Shown here piece after piece: positions 26,426 through 34,356 of a stretch of 64,000 nt of DNA (positions are counted from its first letter, which is position 1; each line of letters begins with the position of its first letter). The translations under genes and the position numbers were made by a program. This stretch comes from a bacterium. Lineage in GTDB: Bacteria > Auribacterota > Tritonobacteria > UBA1439. Where the stretch lies: positions 62,001 through 126,000 of the forward strand of contig JAQUPF010000002.1 of the NCBI GenBank assembly GCA_028716845.1, written 5' to 3'. The notes under the pieces were generated by a model. That model was not told the DNA's origin. It saw nothing but the letters and a program-made list of their open reading frames with translations, and did not search any database.

Positions 26426-28381
26426 TCACGCCTCCGACGGGCGCAGCCGGGGCTCCTCCGCCACGGCCCCTCCGGCCCGCTCCTCCCGGACGGGCGCGGC
26501 GGCGGGCGGCGGGGAGGCGGGGCGCCGCATCGGCGGGAGCGCCTCCCCCCTGATGAGCATCTCGATCTCCCTCCCCTCGAGCACCTCGCGCTCGAGGAGC
26601 GCCTGCGCGATCCGCTCGAGCGCGTCCCTGTTCGAGAGGATGATCTCGCGCGCCCGCGTGTGGCACTCGTCGATGATGCGCCGCACCTCGCGGTCGATCT
26701 CCTGCGCCGTCTTCTCGCTGTAGTCGACCGTGCGCCCGATCTCCTTCCCCAGGAAGATGTGCTCGTCGCGCTCGCCGAAGGTGACCGGCCCGAGCAGCTC
26801 GCTCATCCCCCACTCGCACACCATCATGCGCGCGATCTTCGTCGCCTGCCTGATGTCGCTCTGGGCGCCGGAGGTGATCTCGCCGAAGACGGTCTCCTCG
26901 GCCACGCGCCCGCCCATCATGCCGGCGATCTGCCCGAGGAGCTCCCGCCGGGCGTGGTGGTACTTGTCCTTCTCCGGCAGCTGCATCGTGGCGCCGAGGT
27001 AGGCGAGGCCGCGCGGGATGATGGTGACCTTGTGGAGCGGCTCGGTCTCCTCGATCCGCTCGAGGACGAGGGCGTGGCCCGCCTCGTGGTAGGCGGTGAT
27101 CCGCCGGTCCTTCTCGTCCATGACCTTGCTGCGCCGCTCCCTCCCCCACCGCACCTTGTCGCGCGCCTCCTCGAGGTCCTCCATGGCGACGCTCTTCCGG
27201 TCCTGCCGCGCGGCGAGGAGCGCCGCCTCGTTCACGAGGTTGGCGAGGTCCGCGCCCGAGAAGCCCGGCGTCCCGCGGGCGATGATCCCGAGCTCGACGT
27301 CGGGGGCGAGGGGGACGCTCTTCGCGTGCACCTTGAGGATCTCCTCGCGGCCGCGCAGGTCCGGCATGTCGATGACGATCTGCCGGTCGAAGCGGCCCGG
27401 CCTGAGGAGCGCCGGGTCGAGCACGTCCGGCCGGTTCGTCGCCGCGATGAGGATCACCCCCTCCTGCGTGTTGAAGCCGTCCATCTCCACGAGGAGGGCG
27501 TTGAGCGTCTGCTCCCGCTCGTCGTGCCCGCCGCCGATCCCGGCGCCCCGGTAGCGCCCCACCGCGTCGATCTCGTCCATGAAGATGATGCAGGGGGCGT
27601 TCCGCTTCCCCTGCTCGAACAGGTCGCGCACCCGGGCGGCGCCGACGCCGACGAACATCTCCACGAAGTCGGAGCCGCTGATGGTGAAGAACGGCACGTC
27701 GGCCTCGCCGGCGATCGCCTTCGCGAGGAGGGTCTTGCCGCAGCCGGGGGGGCCGATGAGCATGACCCCCTTCGGGATCCTGCCGCCGAGCCGCTGGAAC
27801 TTCTTCGGGTCCTTGAGGAAGTCGATGATCTCCTGCACCTCCTCCTGGGCCTCGTTGATGCCGGCGACGTCCTTGAACGTCACCCGCTCGTCCCCCTTCA
27901 TGAGCAGCCGCGCCCTGCTCTTGCCGAAGGAGAGGGCGCTGTGGCCGACCCCCCGCATCTGGCGGGAGACGAGGAACCAGATCAGGCCCACGATGAAGAC
28001 GATGGGGAGGAGGGTGAGGATGAGCTGGTTGATGTACGCCCGCGACGGCTCCACGCTCACGGCCACGTTGTGGGCGAGGAGGATATTCTTGAGGTCGAGG
28101 ACGGCGGCGTCGCCGGGGATGACGTCCACCGTGTACTTCCTCCCGTCCCGGAACGTCCCCTTCGCCCTGACCGAGTCCTCGACGAAGACGAAGGTGGCGA
28201 TCCGGTCCTCCCGGACGCCCTCCTCGAACTTGTCGTAGGTGAGGGTCTCGACGTCGCGGTCGCCCGACCGCTGGATCTGGTAGGCGAGCATGATGCCGAT
28301 GAGGATGACGAGCCAGATCGTCGTGGGGCGGATGGGGCCCTTCGACAACTTCGCGGCGCCCCCGCGCTTCTTCTCTGCCAT
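26426..28381 (-). CDS. ftsH: ATP-dependent zinc metalloprotease FtsH
   Basis: The 651-residue membrane protease has two membrane helices (about 20-37 and 119-139) flanking a periplasmic domain, then the AAA+ domain with Walker A GPPGCGKT (210-217), Walker B IIFMDEID, the SRH near [12 protein letters not shown], and the protease domain with HEAGH (432-436). The C-terminal 40 residues are Pro/Ala/Glu-rich. It removes misassembled membrane proteins and short-lived regulators. A GGAAGGGAG ribosome site precedes the ATG, 36 bp after tilS. Confidence 0.96.
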   Translation of the reverse strand: MAEKKRGGAAKLSKGPIRPTTIWLVILIGIMLAYQIQRSGDRDVETLTYDKFEEGVREDRIATFVFVEDSVRAKGTFRDGRKYTVDVIPGDAAVLDLKNILLAHNVAVSVEPSRAYINQLILTLLPIVFIVGLIWFLVSRQMRGVGHSALSFGKSRARLLMKGDERVTFKDVAGINEAQEEVQEIIDFLKDPKKFQRLGGRIPKGVMLIGPPGCGKTLLAKAIAGEADVPFFTISGSDFVEMFVGVGAARVRDLFEQGKRNAPCIIFMDEIDAVGRYRGAGIGGGHDEREQTLNALLVEMDGFNTQEGVILIAATNRPDVLDPALLRPGRFDRQIVIDMPDLRGREEILKVHAKSVPLAPDVELGIIARGTPGFSGADLANLVNEAALLAARQDRKSVAMEDLEEARDKVRWGRERRSKVMDEKDRRITAYHEAGHALVLERIEETEPLHKVTIIPRGLAYLGATMQLPEKDKYHHARRELLGQIAGMMGGRVAEETVFGEITSGAQSDIRQATKIARMMVCEWGMSELLGPVTFGERDEHIFLGKEIGRTVDYSEKTAQEIDREVRRIIDECHTRAREIILSNRDALERIAQALLEREVLEGREIEMLIRGEALPPMRRPASPPPAAAPVREERAGGAVAEEPRLRPSEA

Positions 28382-28417
28382 GGGGACTGCTCCCTTCCTG
28401 TACCCGCTCCTAATCTA

Positions 28418-29896
28418 TCACATCCGGCCGCGGCGCTCCACGGCCAACCGGAGGACCCCGCGCGTGGCCGGGGTCACCTTGAACTCGTCGGCGATCGGGG
28501 CGCCGGGGAACCAGACGATCCGGTCCCCGCAGGCGATGACCGGGACGAGCCGCCGGAGCGGGAGCGGGAGCTTCCCGTCGATCATGATCTTCTTGAGCGT
28601 CCTCCCCCCCGGCGCGCCGAGCGGCCTGTACCGGTCGCCGGGGCGGCGGCTGCGGACGACGAGCGGCCTGCCGCCGGTCGCGTCGAGGGAGACGTGCTCC
28701 ACGAGCGGCCGGCGCGGCCCCGCCCCCCCGCCCCACGTCTCCGCGAGCGTCGTCCGCCGCCTCCGGAGCCGCCGCACCCTTCCCGCCGGGAGGGCGGCCG
28801 CCCGGAAGCGGACGCGGAGCGGCGGCCGGTCGAGCCGCGCCCCGTCCTCGAGGGGGAACTCGTACGCGGGCGATCCCGCCAGCCGGCCGCGCGACAGGAC
28901 GAGGTGGGCGTGCTCGCGGGCGGCCGCGGCGCCGCCGGGCAGGAGGCGGACGCGGTAACCGCCCCGCCCGCGGCACAGCCCCTCGACGGCCCCGACGTCC
29001 GCGGCGTCCGGTTCCCCCGCCGCGCCGAGCTCGGCGAGGGCGCGGACGAGGAGCGCCGCCCGGACGACGCCCGGCTCCGCCAGGAACCGGTCCCTCCGGA
29101 GGACGATCGCCCCCGCGCGCCGCGACGCCCGCCCGAGGATCCTCGCCGCACGCGCCTCGATGAACGCCGATCCGTCCGCGGAGACGGCGGCGCAGCGGCG
29201 GAGCACCTCCGCGATTCCCGGGTTGTAGTCGCGGCGGAGCAGCGGGATGAGCCGCCGGCGGATCCTGTTCCTGAGGAAGGAGACGTCCATGTTGCTCCGG
29301 TCGATCCTGTACGGGATCCGGTGCGCCGCCGCGTGGGCGAGGACCTCCGACCGCCACGTCCCGAGGAGCGGCCGCACGTACCGCAGCCCCCCCTCGACCC
29401 GCACCGGCCGCATCGCGGCGAGCCCCCGCCAGCCGGCCCCCCTGAGGAGGCGCAGCAGGAACGTCTCGACCTGGTCGTCCGCGGTGTGGCCGAGGGCCAC
29501 GACGGCCGCCCCGGCCCGGGCGGCCGCGCGCCTGAGGAAGGCGTACCGCATCTCCCGCGCCGCCTCCTCGATCGAGAGCCCCCGCGCGCGGGCGCGCGCC
29601 GCGGCGTCGGCCCTGGCCGACGCGAACCGGATGCCGTTCGCCCGGCAGAAGTCCCGGACGAAGGCGAGGTCGCGGTCGGCCTCCCGCCCGCGCAGGCCGT
29701 GGTGGAGGTGCGCGACGCGGACCGACAGCCGGCGGGCCGGCGCGATCGAGCGGAGGAGGTGGAGGAGCACCATCGAGTCCGGGCCGCCCGAGACGGCGAC
29801 GAGGACCGTGCCCCCCGCGGGGAGCATCCGGTGCTCCCGGATGAACCGCTCCGCCCTCCGGATCAGTTCGGCGGATGCGGCCGGCCGCGCGCCCAT
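28418..29896 (-). CDS. tilS: tRNA(Ile)-lysidine synthase
   Basis: The 492-residue enzyme attaches lysine to C34 of the tRNA(Ile) CAU anticodon. The PP-loop SGGPDSMVLLHLL lies at about residues 36-48, followed by VAHLHHGLRG, LGHTADDQVETFLLRLLRG and NMDVSFLRNRIRRRLIPLL, all diagnostic. The C-terminal TilS domain holds the RRPGDRYRPLGAPGGRTLKK motif. The neighbourhood tilS-ftsH is a common bacterial order. Confidence 0.94.
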   Translation of the reverse strand: MGARPAASAELIRRAERFIREHRMLPAGGTVLVAVSGGPDSMVLLHLLRSIAPARRLSVRVAHLHHGLRGREADRDLAFVRDFCRANGIRFASARADAAARARARGLSIEEAAREMRYAFLRRAAARAGAAVVALGHTADDQVETFLLRLLRGAGWRGLAAMRPVRVEGGLRYVRPLLGTWRSEVLAHAAAHRIPYRIDRSNMDVSFLRNRIRRRLIPLLRRDYNPGIAEVLRRCAAVSADGSAFIEARAARILGRASRRAGAIVLRRDRFLAEPGVVRAALLVRALAELGAAGEPDAADVGAVEGLCRGRGGYRVRLLPGGAAAAREHAHLVLSRGRLAGSPAYEFPLEDGARLDRPPLRVRFRAAALPAGRVRRLRRRRTTLAETWGGGAGPRRPLVEHVSLDATGGRPLVVRSRRPGDRYRPLGAPGGRTLKKIMIDGKLPLPLRRLVPVIACGDRIVWFPGAPIADEFKVTPATRGVLRLAVERRGRM

Positions 29897-29903
29897 CTCC
29901 CCG

Positions 29904-30809
29904 CTACGGAACCTCGGGGACGGAGGGCGGCGGCACGAGGTCGAAGTACGTATCCGCGAGGTTCGTGATGCGGCTGGCCCTCTTGAGCGGGTCCATCCCG
30001 ACGAAGGTGAGCGCGCAGAAGAAGGTGTAGCGGCCGTAGGGCAGATCCCCGGGGAGCGGCCCGAAGCCGATCCCGCCGTCCATCTCCTCGATCGGCATCT
30101 CCCTGCTGATCGGCCGCCGGGAGGTGGTGAAGCGGAGCCTGCGGTCGAGGAAATAGAGCCGGTTGCCCGGGATGTTCACGGCGATGTACGCGTCCGCCGG
30201 CCACTCCTCCCAGTCGGCGTCCCGCATGAGGAGCTCGTACCTGAGGAGCGGCTCCTCGCCGTGGGTGATCTCGCGGGGGGATCCCATCCGCAGGTTCACG
30301 CGCGGCGGCGTCCCGGTCGGCACCGGCGGGACGGGCGCCTCGATCGTCACCCTGCCGGAACCGGATGTCGTCGCTGTTGTCCAATTCGCCGTGTAGCTGC
30401 CGATCCTCACGCGCGTGACGTCGACGAAGTCGATCCTCGTCGTCGTCAGCGGAGCGCTCGGCGCGATGACGAACCGGATGCTGCCGAGATTCGTGATGTT
30501 GCGCACGGCGGCTTGCGTTTTCGCCTCGGCCGTCACCTTGTACCTGCCGTCGTACCGCTTCTCGACCTCCAGCTCGCTGATCCCGTTGTCCCGCGCGGCG
30601 CTGCTCAGCGAGAAACGGTCGAACTCGAGGATCCGGTCGTCGAATTCGAACGTGAATATGAAGCCGGCGATCAGATCCGACGAGACGTTCACCGGCACGC
30701 CCACCTCGTCGCCCGGCGCGCCGGAGGCGCTCCCCATGGTGAGGGTGACCGCGCCGCACGGCGCGGCGGCCGCCGCCGCGACGGCGCAGAGGAAGATGAT
30801 CGTTTTCAT
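29904..30809 (-). CDS. Secreted protein with a cohesin-like domain
   Basis: The 301-residue protein has a signal peptide (residues 1-20). Residues 21-150 resemble a cohesin/type I beta-sandwich: LTMGSASGAPGDEVGVPVNV, then FIFTFEFDDRILEFDRFSL, with a later GSIRFVIAP strand. Residues 160-170 are Pro-rich, after which a second beta-rich domain follows (170-295). Cohesin-type domains bind dockerin partners in cellulosomes but are also common in secreted proteins without that role. It lies 7 bp before tilS and 43 bp after the lipoprotein gene. Confidence 0.6.
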   Translation of the reverse strand: MKTIIFLCAVAAAAAAPCGAVTLTMGSASGAPGDEVGVPVNVSSDLIAGFIFTFEFDDRILEFDRFSLSSAARDNGISELEVEKRYDGRYKVTAEAKTQAAVRNITNLGSIRFVIAPSAPLTTTRIDFVDVTRVRIGSYTANWTTATTSGSGRVTIEAPVPPVPTGTPPRVNLRMGSPREITHGEEPLLRYELLMRDADWEEWPADAYIAVNIPGNRLYFLDRRLRFTTSRRPISREMPIEEMDGGIGFGPLPGDLPYGRYTFFCALTFVGMDPLKRASRITNLADTYFDLVPPPSVPEVP

Positions 30810-30852
30810 GTCGTATTCTCCGGGGCCGCGCCGGCCCGCTTCGGCGGCCGGC

Positions 30853-31875
30853 TCACTCCTCCCTGAGGTGGAAGTCGGCGTGGGCGATCCTCCTGCCGTC
30901 GATGAAGCAGGTCGCGCGGTATTTCCCGGGGCCGCCCTTCGCGAGGAGGGCGGCGGTCTCCTCGCGGAACGGGTGCGCCTCCTCCTCGTCCCCCCAGGCG
31001 TGGCGCTGCTGCGACAGGGGCGCGCCCCGGCCGTCCCTCTGGAGGGCGACCTCGACCTCCTTGCCCGCGAAGTTCCTGTCGAGCTCGACGACGATGACGA
31101 CGGCGGCGTCGCCCGGCGTGAACTCCGACCGGATGTCCATCGGGTGGTCGATGAAATCGGCGCAGGTGAAGATGCTCCCCGCGGGCACCCTGACCCGCTC
31201 CTCGTGGGGGACGAGGCCGAGGAGGAGCTTCCGCGCCGCCGCGTCCGCCGCCCGGTCGAGCACCTCCGCCTCCCCCATCGGCGGCGGCGCCCCGTAGGAG
31301 GAGGCGGTCCCGGTCCTCGCGTCGGCCCAGATCACCCGGCCGGTCGCGCAGTCCACGAGCCGGATCCCCGCCTCGACGACGCCGTCGATCTTGTACCAGT
31401 CCACCGGCACCTCGTCGTAGTACGCCTCGTGGAGCGCCTCGTCGAAGCGGAACGGCGTGCCGTAGAACCGCACCTCGTGGAACCGGTCGCCCCGGAACTG
31501 GACGACGGTGCCGGCGAGGACCGCGTCGGCGCCCGTCGCCCTCCCGATCGCCGCGACGGCCTCGTGGTCGATCGCGCCGGGGGGGAGGGCGGGCGCGTCG
31601 AGATCGGTCCCGGAGACGATCCGGTAGGGACCCCGCTCGACGAGGAGCGCGATGATCTTCTCGGCGACGATCCGCTCGGCGTCCGGGTACTCGGAGGGAT
31701 TGTCGAACGGGAGGACGGCGATCGTCCGGATCGCCCGGTAATCGAACCGGGGCCTGACGGTGACCCACACCTTCGGCGCCGCGCAGCCGGCGCAGGCTGC
31801 CGCGACGAGGAGCATTCCCGCCGCACGCCGGACGGCGGAACCCGCCGCCGCCGGGCCGGTCATTCGGTCTCGCAT
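30853..31875 (-). CDS. Predicted lipoprotein with a CsgG/TolB-like N-terminal domain
   Basis: The 340-residue protein has a hydrophobic leader that ends in the lipobox-like VAAACAGC (lipidated Cys near residue 31). The first domain includes RTIAVLPFDNPSEYPDAERI and GADAVLAGTV, as in CsgG/DUF799-type lipoproteins that assemble in the periplasm or outer membrane. The C-terminal 100 residues (SIFTCADFIDHPMDI onwards) form another, beta-rich domain. Function unknown; outer-membrane transport or stress sensing are possibilities. The upstream 428 bp hold only repeats and the promoter of the divergent gene. Confidence 0.65.
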   Translation of the reverse strand: MRDRMTGPAAAGSAVRRAAGMLLVAAACAGCAAPKVWVTVRPRFDYRAIRTIAVLPFDNPSEYPDAERIVAEKIIALLVERGPYRIVSGTDLDAPALPPGAIDHEAVAAIGRATGADAVLAGTVVQFRGDRFHEVRFYGTPFRFDEALHEAYYDEVPVDWYKIDGVVEAGIRLVDCATGRVIWADARTGTASSYGAPPPMGEAEVLDRAADAAARKLLLGLVPHEERVRVPAGSIFTCADFIDHPMDIRSEFTPGDAAVVIVVELDRNFAGKEVEVALQRDGRGAPLSQQRHAWGDEEEAHPFREETAALLAKGGPGKYRATCFIDGRRIAHADFHLREE

Positions 31876-31940
31876 GGAATCATTCTACTCCACCGCGCGG
31901 CCGGATGCAATCCCCGCCCGGCCCGCCCGGCCCGAGTGAG

Positions 31941-32226
31941 AAGAACCAATCAATCACGGATTGCTGCTGATCTCCGCGGATCCGGCCGCAGCCGGAATCG
32001 GAAGAGAGAGAATACCGCTGAGCCGCAGATTCACGCAGATCAACGCGGATGGCCGCAGATCCACAATGTGTAGCCGCGGATGCACGCGGATTGCATCCCG
32101 CCACAGAGATCACAGAGACCACAGAGTGATGACCAGACGCATCATTCTCCGTGTCCTCTGTGGCCTCTGCGGCAAAAAGCTCATGTGCGGTCATCTGCAA
32201 GGATCCGCGCGGGATTGGTGCTTCTT
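31941..32226. repeat. Intergenic repeat element with inverted ends and two kinds of heptamer arms
   Basis: The left end AAGAACCAATC (31941-31951) and the right end GATTGGTGCTTCTT (32213-32226) are inverted copies with a 3-base difference. Inside are CGCGGAT units, the tandem CACAGAGATCACAGAGACCA (from about 32103), and its inverted mate CTCCGTGTCCTCTGTGGCCT (from about 32148). No coding sense is seen. Confidence 0.75.
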
Positions 32227-32255
32227 CCATCTCGGCTCCGGGCGGTCATATTCCC

Positions 32256-32284
32256 TTGCCGCGGCGCCTTCCCTGTGCTATACC
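32256..32284 (+). promoter_or_regulatory. Predicted sigma-70 promoter of the DsrE-like gene
   Basis: TTGCCG (32256-32261) and TATACC (32279-32284) are 17 bp apart. The expected transcription start is near 32291, with GGAGGG and the ATG at 32304 just after it. Confidence 0.5.
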
Positions 32285-32303
32285 TAAGCTCGTCGGAGGG
32301 CTG

Positions 32304-32780
32304 ATGAACGCGGCGCGCGGCGACCGGGAGCGTCTGTCGGGAGCGGATCGGATGCCGCCCGCCTGCGCCGGCGGCATCCCCTCCGCCGTGCCCTCCGGCG
32401 CCGCCGCCGTCCCGGAGGCCCGGATGGAAGGCCCCCTCCCCCGCGCCCCCCGCGGCGGATTCGTCGTCTACATCAACAGCGAGACCGTCGGCGGCGACCA
32501 GGCCGGCGGCCGCGACCTCATGCGCGCCTTTCTCTACACGCTCACGGAGGTCGCCCCGCAGCCGGCGGCGATCATCCTCGTCGGCTCCGCCGTGCGGCTC
32601 GCGGTGCCCGGATCGGCCGCGCTCGAGAGCCTCTCGGTCATGGCCGAGCAGGGCGTGTCGATCCTCGTCGCCGAGCCGTCCGCCCGCCTCCTGCCCGGTC
32701 CGGTCGCCGTGGGGAAGGCCGCCACGATGCACGCGGTCCTCCAGGCGCTCATCAGGGCGGAGAAGGTGATCGTCCCCTGA
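32304..32780 (+). CDS. DsrE/YedF-like small protein
   Basis: The 158-residue product has an unconserved Ala/Pro-rich leader (1-50) and then VVYINSETVGGDQAGGRDLM followed by AFLYTLTEV, AIILVGSAVRLAVPGSAALE and LSVMAEQGVSILV. This is the DsrE/YedF alpha/beta fold: an early Gly-rich loop and the helix that carries the sulfur-relay Cys in true sulfurtransferases. Here that Cys is not obvious (MAEQGVSILVAEPS), so the relay activity may be absent. The start at 32304 fits the promoter and a GGAGGG site; an ATG at 32424 would remove the leader. Confidence 0.65.
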   Translation: MNAARGDRERLSGADRMPPACAGGIPSAVPSGAAAVPEARMEGPLPRAPRGGFVVYINSETVGGDQAGGRDLMRAFLYTLTEVAPQPAAIILVGSAVRLAVPGSAALESLSVMAEQGVSILVAEPSARLLPGPVAVGKAATMHAVLQALIRAEKVIVP

Positions 32781-32789
32781 GGGGGGCGG

Positions 32790-33110
32790 TCAGATCCCGA
32801 GCCAGTCGAACCAGCCCAGGTCGAGGAGTTCGCTCACCGCGGCGGCGCCGAGGAGGGCGACGTAGAGGAGGGCGGCGGCGAGGGCGAGGGGGCCGGCGTG
32901 CCGCCGGCAGGCGGAAAGGATACGCCGCTCCATGAGGAGGACGAGGGCGGCGACGGCGCAGCCGGCGGCGGTCCCGGCGGCCCGCCCCGCTCCTCCCCGC
33001 AGCCCCCCCGCCCAGCCCGCGAAGAGGACGATGACGAGGGCGAGGAGGACGCGCACGGCGACGGCGAGCGCCGCGTCGAGTCGTCCGGCGGTCCGCTGCG
33101 GGGCGCCCAT
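32790..33110 (-). CDS. Small membrane protein of unknown function
   Basis: The 106-residue product has three hydrophobic segments (about 14-36, 44-62 and 72-93) and ends in LDLGWFDWLGI. No family was recognised. The start at 33110 avoids overlap with the zinc-ribbon gene, which lies 5 bp upstream, and the two are probably cotranscribed. Confidence 0.5.
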   Translation of the reverse strand: MGAPQRTAGRLDAALAVAVRVLLALVIVLFAGWAGGLRGGAGRAAGTAAGCAVAALVLLMERRILSACRRHAGPLALAAALLYVALLGAAAVSELLDLGWFDWLGI

Positions 33111-33115
33111 GGGGA

Positions 33116-33379
33116 TCAGGCCTTCGCTTCGGCGGCCGCCGCGGCCTTCCTCTCCTCCTCCCGCTTGGACCGGTACTCCCTCCAGCATCGCTTCGTGCAG
33201 TAGTAGCCGTTGTTCCGGTAGTACCACTTGATGCGGCTGAGCTGCTTGCCGCACTGCTCGCACTTCTCCGGCTTCTCCTTCTTCGGCGGGGGGGTCGGCG
33301 GCGCCTTCGGCGCCTCCGCCGTCTCCGCCGGCTTCGCCGGCTGCGCCGCCGGTTCGTCCTTCTTCACCTCTTCGGTCAT
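33116..33379 (-). CDS. Small zinc-ribbon protein
   Basis: The 87-residue product has a Pro/Ala/Lys-rich leader (1-38), then a probable zinc site KCEQCGKQLSRIKWYYRNNG followed by YYCTKRCWREY (Cys pairs C-x2-C and C-x3-C, residues 40-65) and a charged helix. The motif resembles small zinc fingers of the TRASH/MYM type that bind metal or nucleic acid. Its ATG overlaps the stop of the EF-Tu-domain-like gene by 4 nt, so the two products are likely made in a fixed ratio. Function unknown. Confidence 0.7.
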   Translation of the reverse strand: MTEEVKKDEPAAQPAKPAETAEAPKAPPTPPPKKEKPEKCEQCGKQLSRIKWYYRNNGYYCTKRCWREYRSKREEERKAAAAAEAKA

Positions 33380-33651
33380 GACGCCGTCTCCCCCGCCTCG
33401 CTGACGATCTTGAACACCTTGTCGTGCGGCCGCACCTTGCCGCTCACCTTGACCCCGATGGAGTCGCCCGCCTTCGCCTCGCTGACGCTCTGGTGCTCGA
33501 TCTGCATCGACTCGACGTGCACCTCCATGTCCGTGGTGTGACCGACGATCCGGATGGTGTCGCCGACGCTGAGCGGGCCGCTCAGCTCGAGCGCCGCCGC
33601 GCCGACGTGTCCGAAGTAGTGCGTCACCTTCCCGACTTCGATCTCGGCCAT
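33376..33651 (-). CDS. EF-Tu domain 2-like small beta-barrel protein
   Basis: The 91-residue protein begins MAEIEVGKVTHYFGHVGAAA and continues LSGPLSVGDTIRIVGHTTDM, then VESMQIEHQSVSEAKAGDSI, the pattern of translation-factor domain II barrels (as in EF-Tu and IF2). There is no GTPase domain. Stand-alone members occur in several bacterial and archaeal lineages without known function. A GGAGG ribosome site lies directly before the ATG. It heads a short unit with the zinc-ribbon and membrane proteins. Confidence 0.8.
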   Translation of the reverse strand: MAEIEVGKVTHYFGHVGAAALELSGPLSVGDTIRIVGHTTDMEVHVESMQIEHQSVSEAKAGDSIGVKVSGKVRPHDKVFKIVSEAGETAS

Positions 33652-33754
33652 GGTCCACCTCCCTCCGGTCCGCGCGCCGATCTCCGTCCAGGTCCGACGC
33701 CCATTCTACGGCAGGGGGGCGGGCCGCGCAAGCCGCAACTTCACGACGCACCGC

Positions 33755-33890
33755 CAGCCGCGGATTCAACGCACTGATGGATCGCTGATTGTCACGGACC
33801 AGTACGGATATCCACGGATGAGTGCGCATGCGGATCAGTGGTGATCCGTAATGATCCGCGGGAATCCGTGGTGACGTGGTTCTTCCGCTC
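33755..33890. repeat. Intergenic heptamer array upstream of the EF-Tu-domain-like gene
   Basis: GCCGCGGATTCAACGCA, CACGGACCAGTACGGAT, ATCCACGGATG on the left, and GTGATCCGTAATGATCCGCG then AATCCGTGGTGAC on the right, ending GTGGTTCTTCC, which is the inverted form of the left end found at other loci. Confidence 0.75.
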
Positions 33891-33900
33891 GGCGGGGGGG

Positions 33901-34302
33901 TCAGAGGAAGAAGTTGATCGTCTCCTCGATGGAGAAGGCGAGGTTCGGGACCGGCGTGATTTCAGGCAGCCGCGCGCTGACGAAGTTGAACGCCTCGTCG
34001 TAGCCGAAGCCGATGCTGCAGAGGTAGGCGATGGCCACGGACGGCGACCGCCCGATACCGGCGTTGCAGCAGACGAGGACGCCGTGGTGGCGGATGTGGT
34101 CCTTGATCCAGACGATCGCCTCGCTCAGGTTCTCGGGGGAGATCGGGACGAGGTCCCTGAGCGGGATCTTCCGCGAGAGCCTCCCCTCGGCCCTCGTCTC
34201 GCACTCCTCGGCGACGTTGAGGATCGCGGAGAGCTGTTCCGGCGGGCGCCGCGCGTCGAGCGACGAGCCGACGGCGAGACGCCTGAGTACGTAGGTGATC
34301 AA
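33901..34302 (-). CDS. Dual-specificity protein phosphatase
   Basis: The 133-residue protein has the phosphatase P-loop VLVCCNAGIGRSPSVAIAYL, in which the catalytic Cys and Arg of the C-x5-R signature are intact but the usual His before the Cys is a Cys. The Asp that acts as general acid probably lies in the PLRDLVP segment, and the N-terminal ILNVAEE strand is typical. The start is TTG, preceded by GAGGGGAC. Substrate is unknown. The gene lies 54 bp downstream of the helicase gene on the same strand. Confidence 0.85.
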   Translation of the reverse strand: MITYVLRRLAVGSSLDARRPPEQLSAILNVAEECETRAEGRLSRKIPLRDLVPISPENLSEAIVWIKDHIRHHGVLVCCNAGIGRSPSVAIAYLCSIGFGYDEAFNFVSARLPEITPVPNLAFSIEETINFFL

Positions 34303-34356
34303 TGAGGTCCCCTCAGGGCGATGCTTTGAATATTATTAGCACATGGTGCGGGGAAG

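Noticed and set aside
26252-29968. A 1238-codon open frame on the plus strand opposite glmM, ftsH and tilS
   Set aside because: It is the complement of three well-supported genes, has Arg/Pro/Asp/His-rich content typical of antisense frames in GC-rich DNA, and shows no domain.
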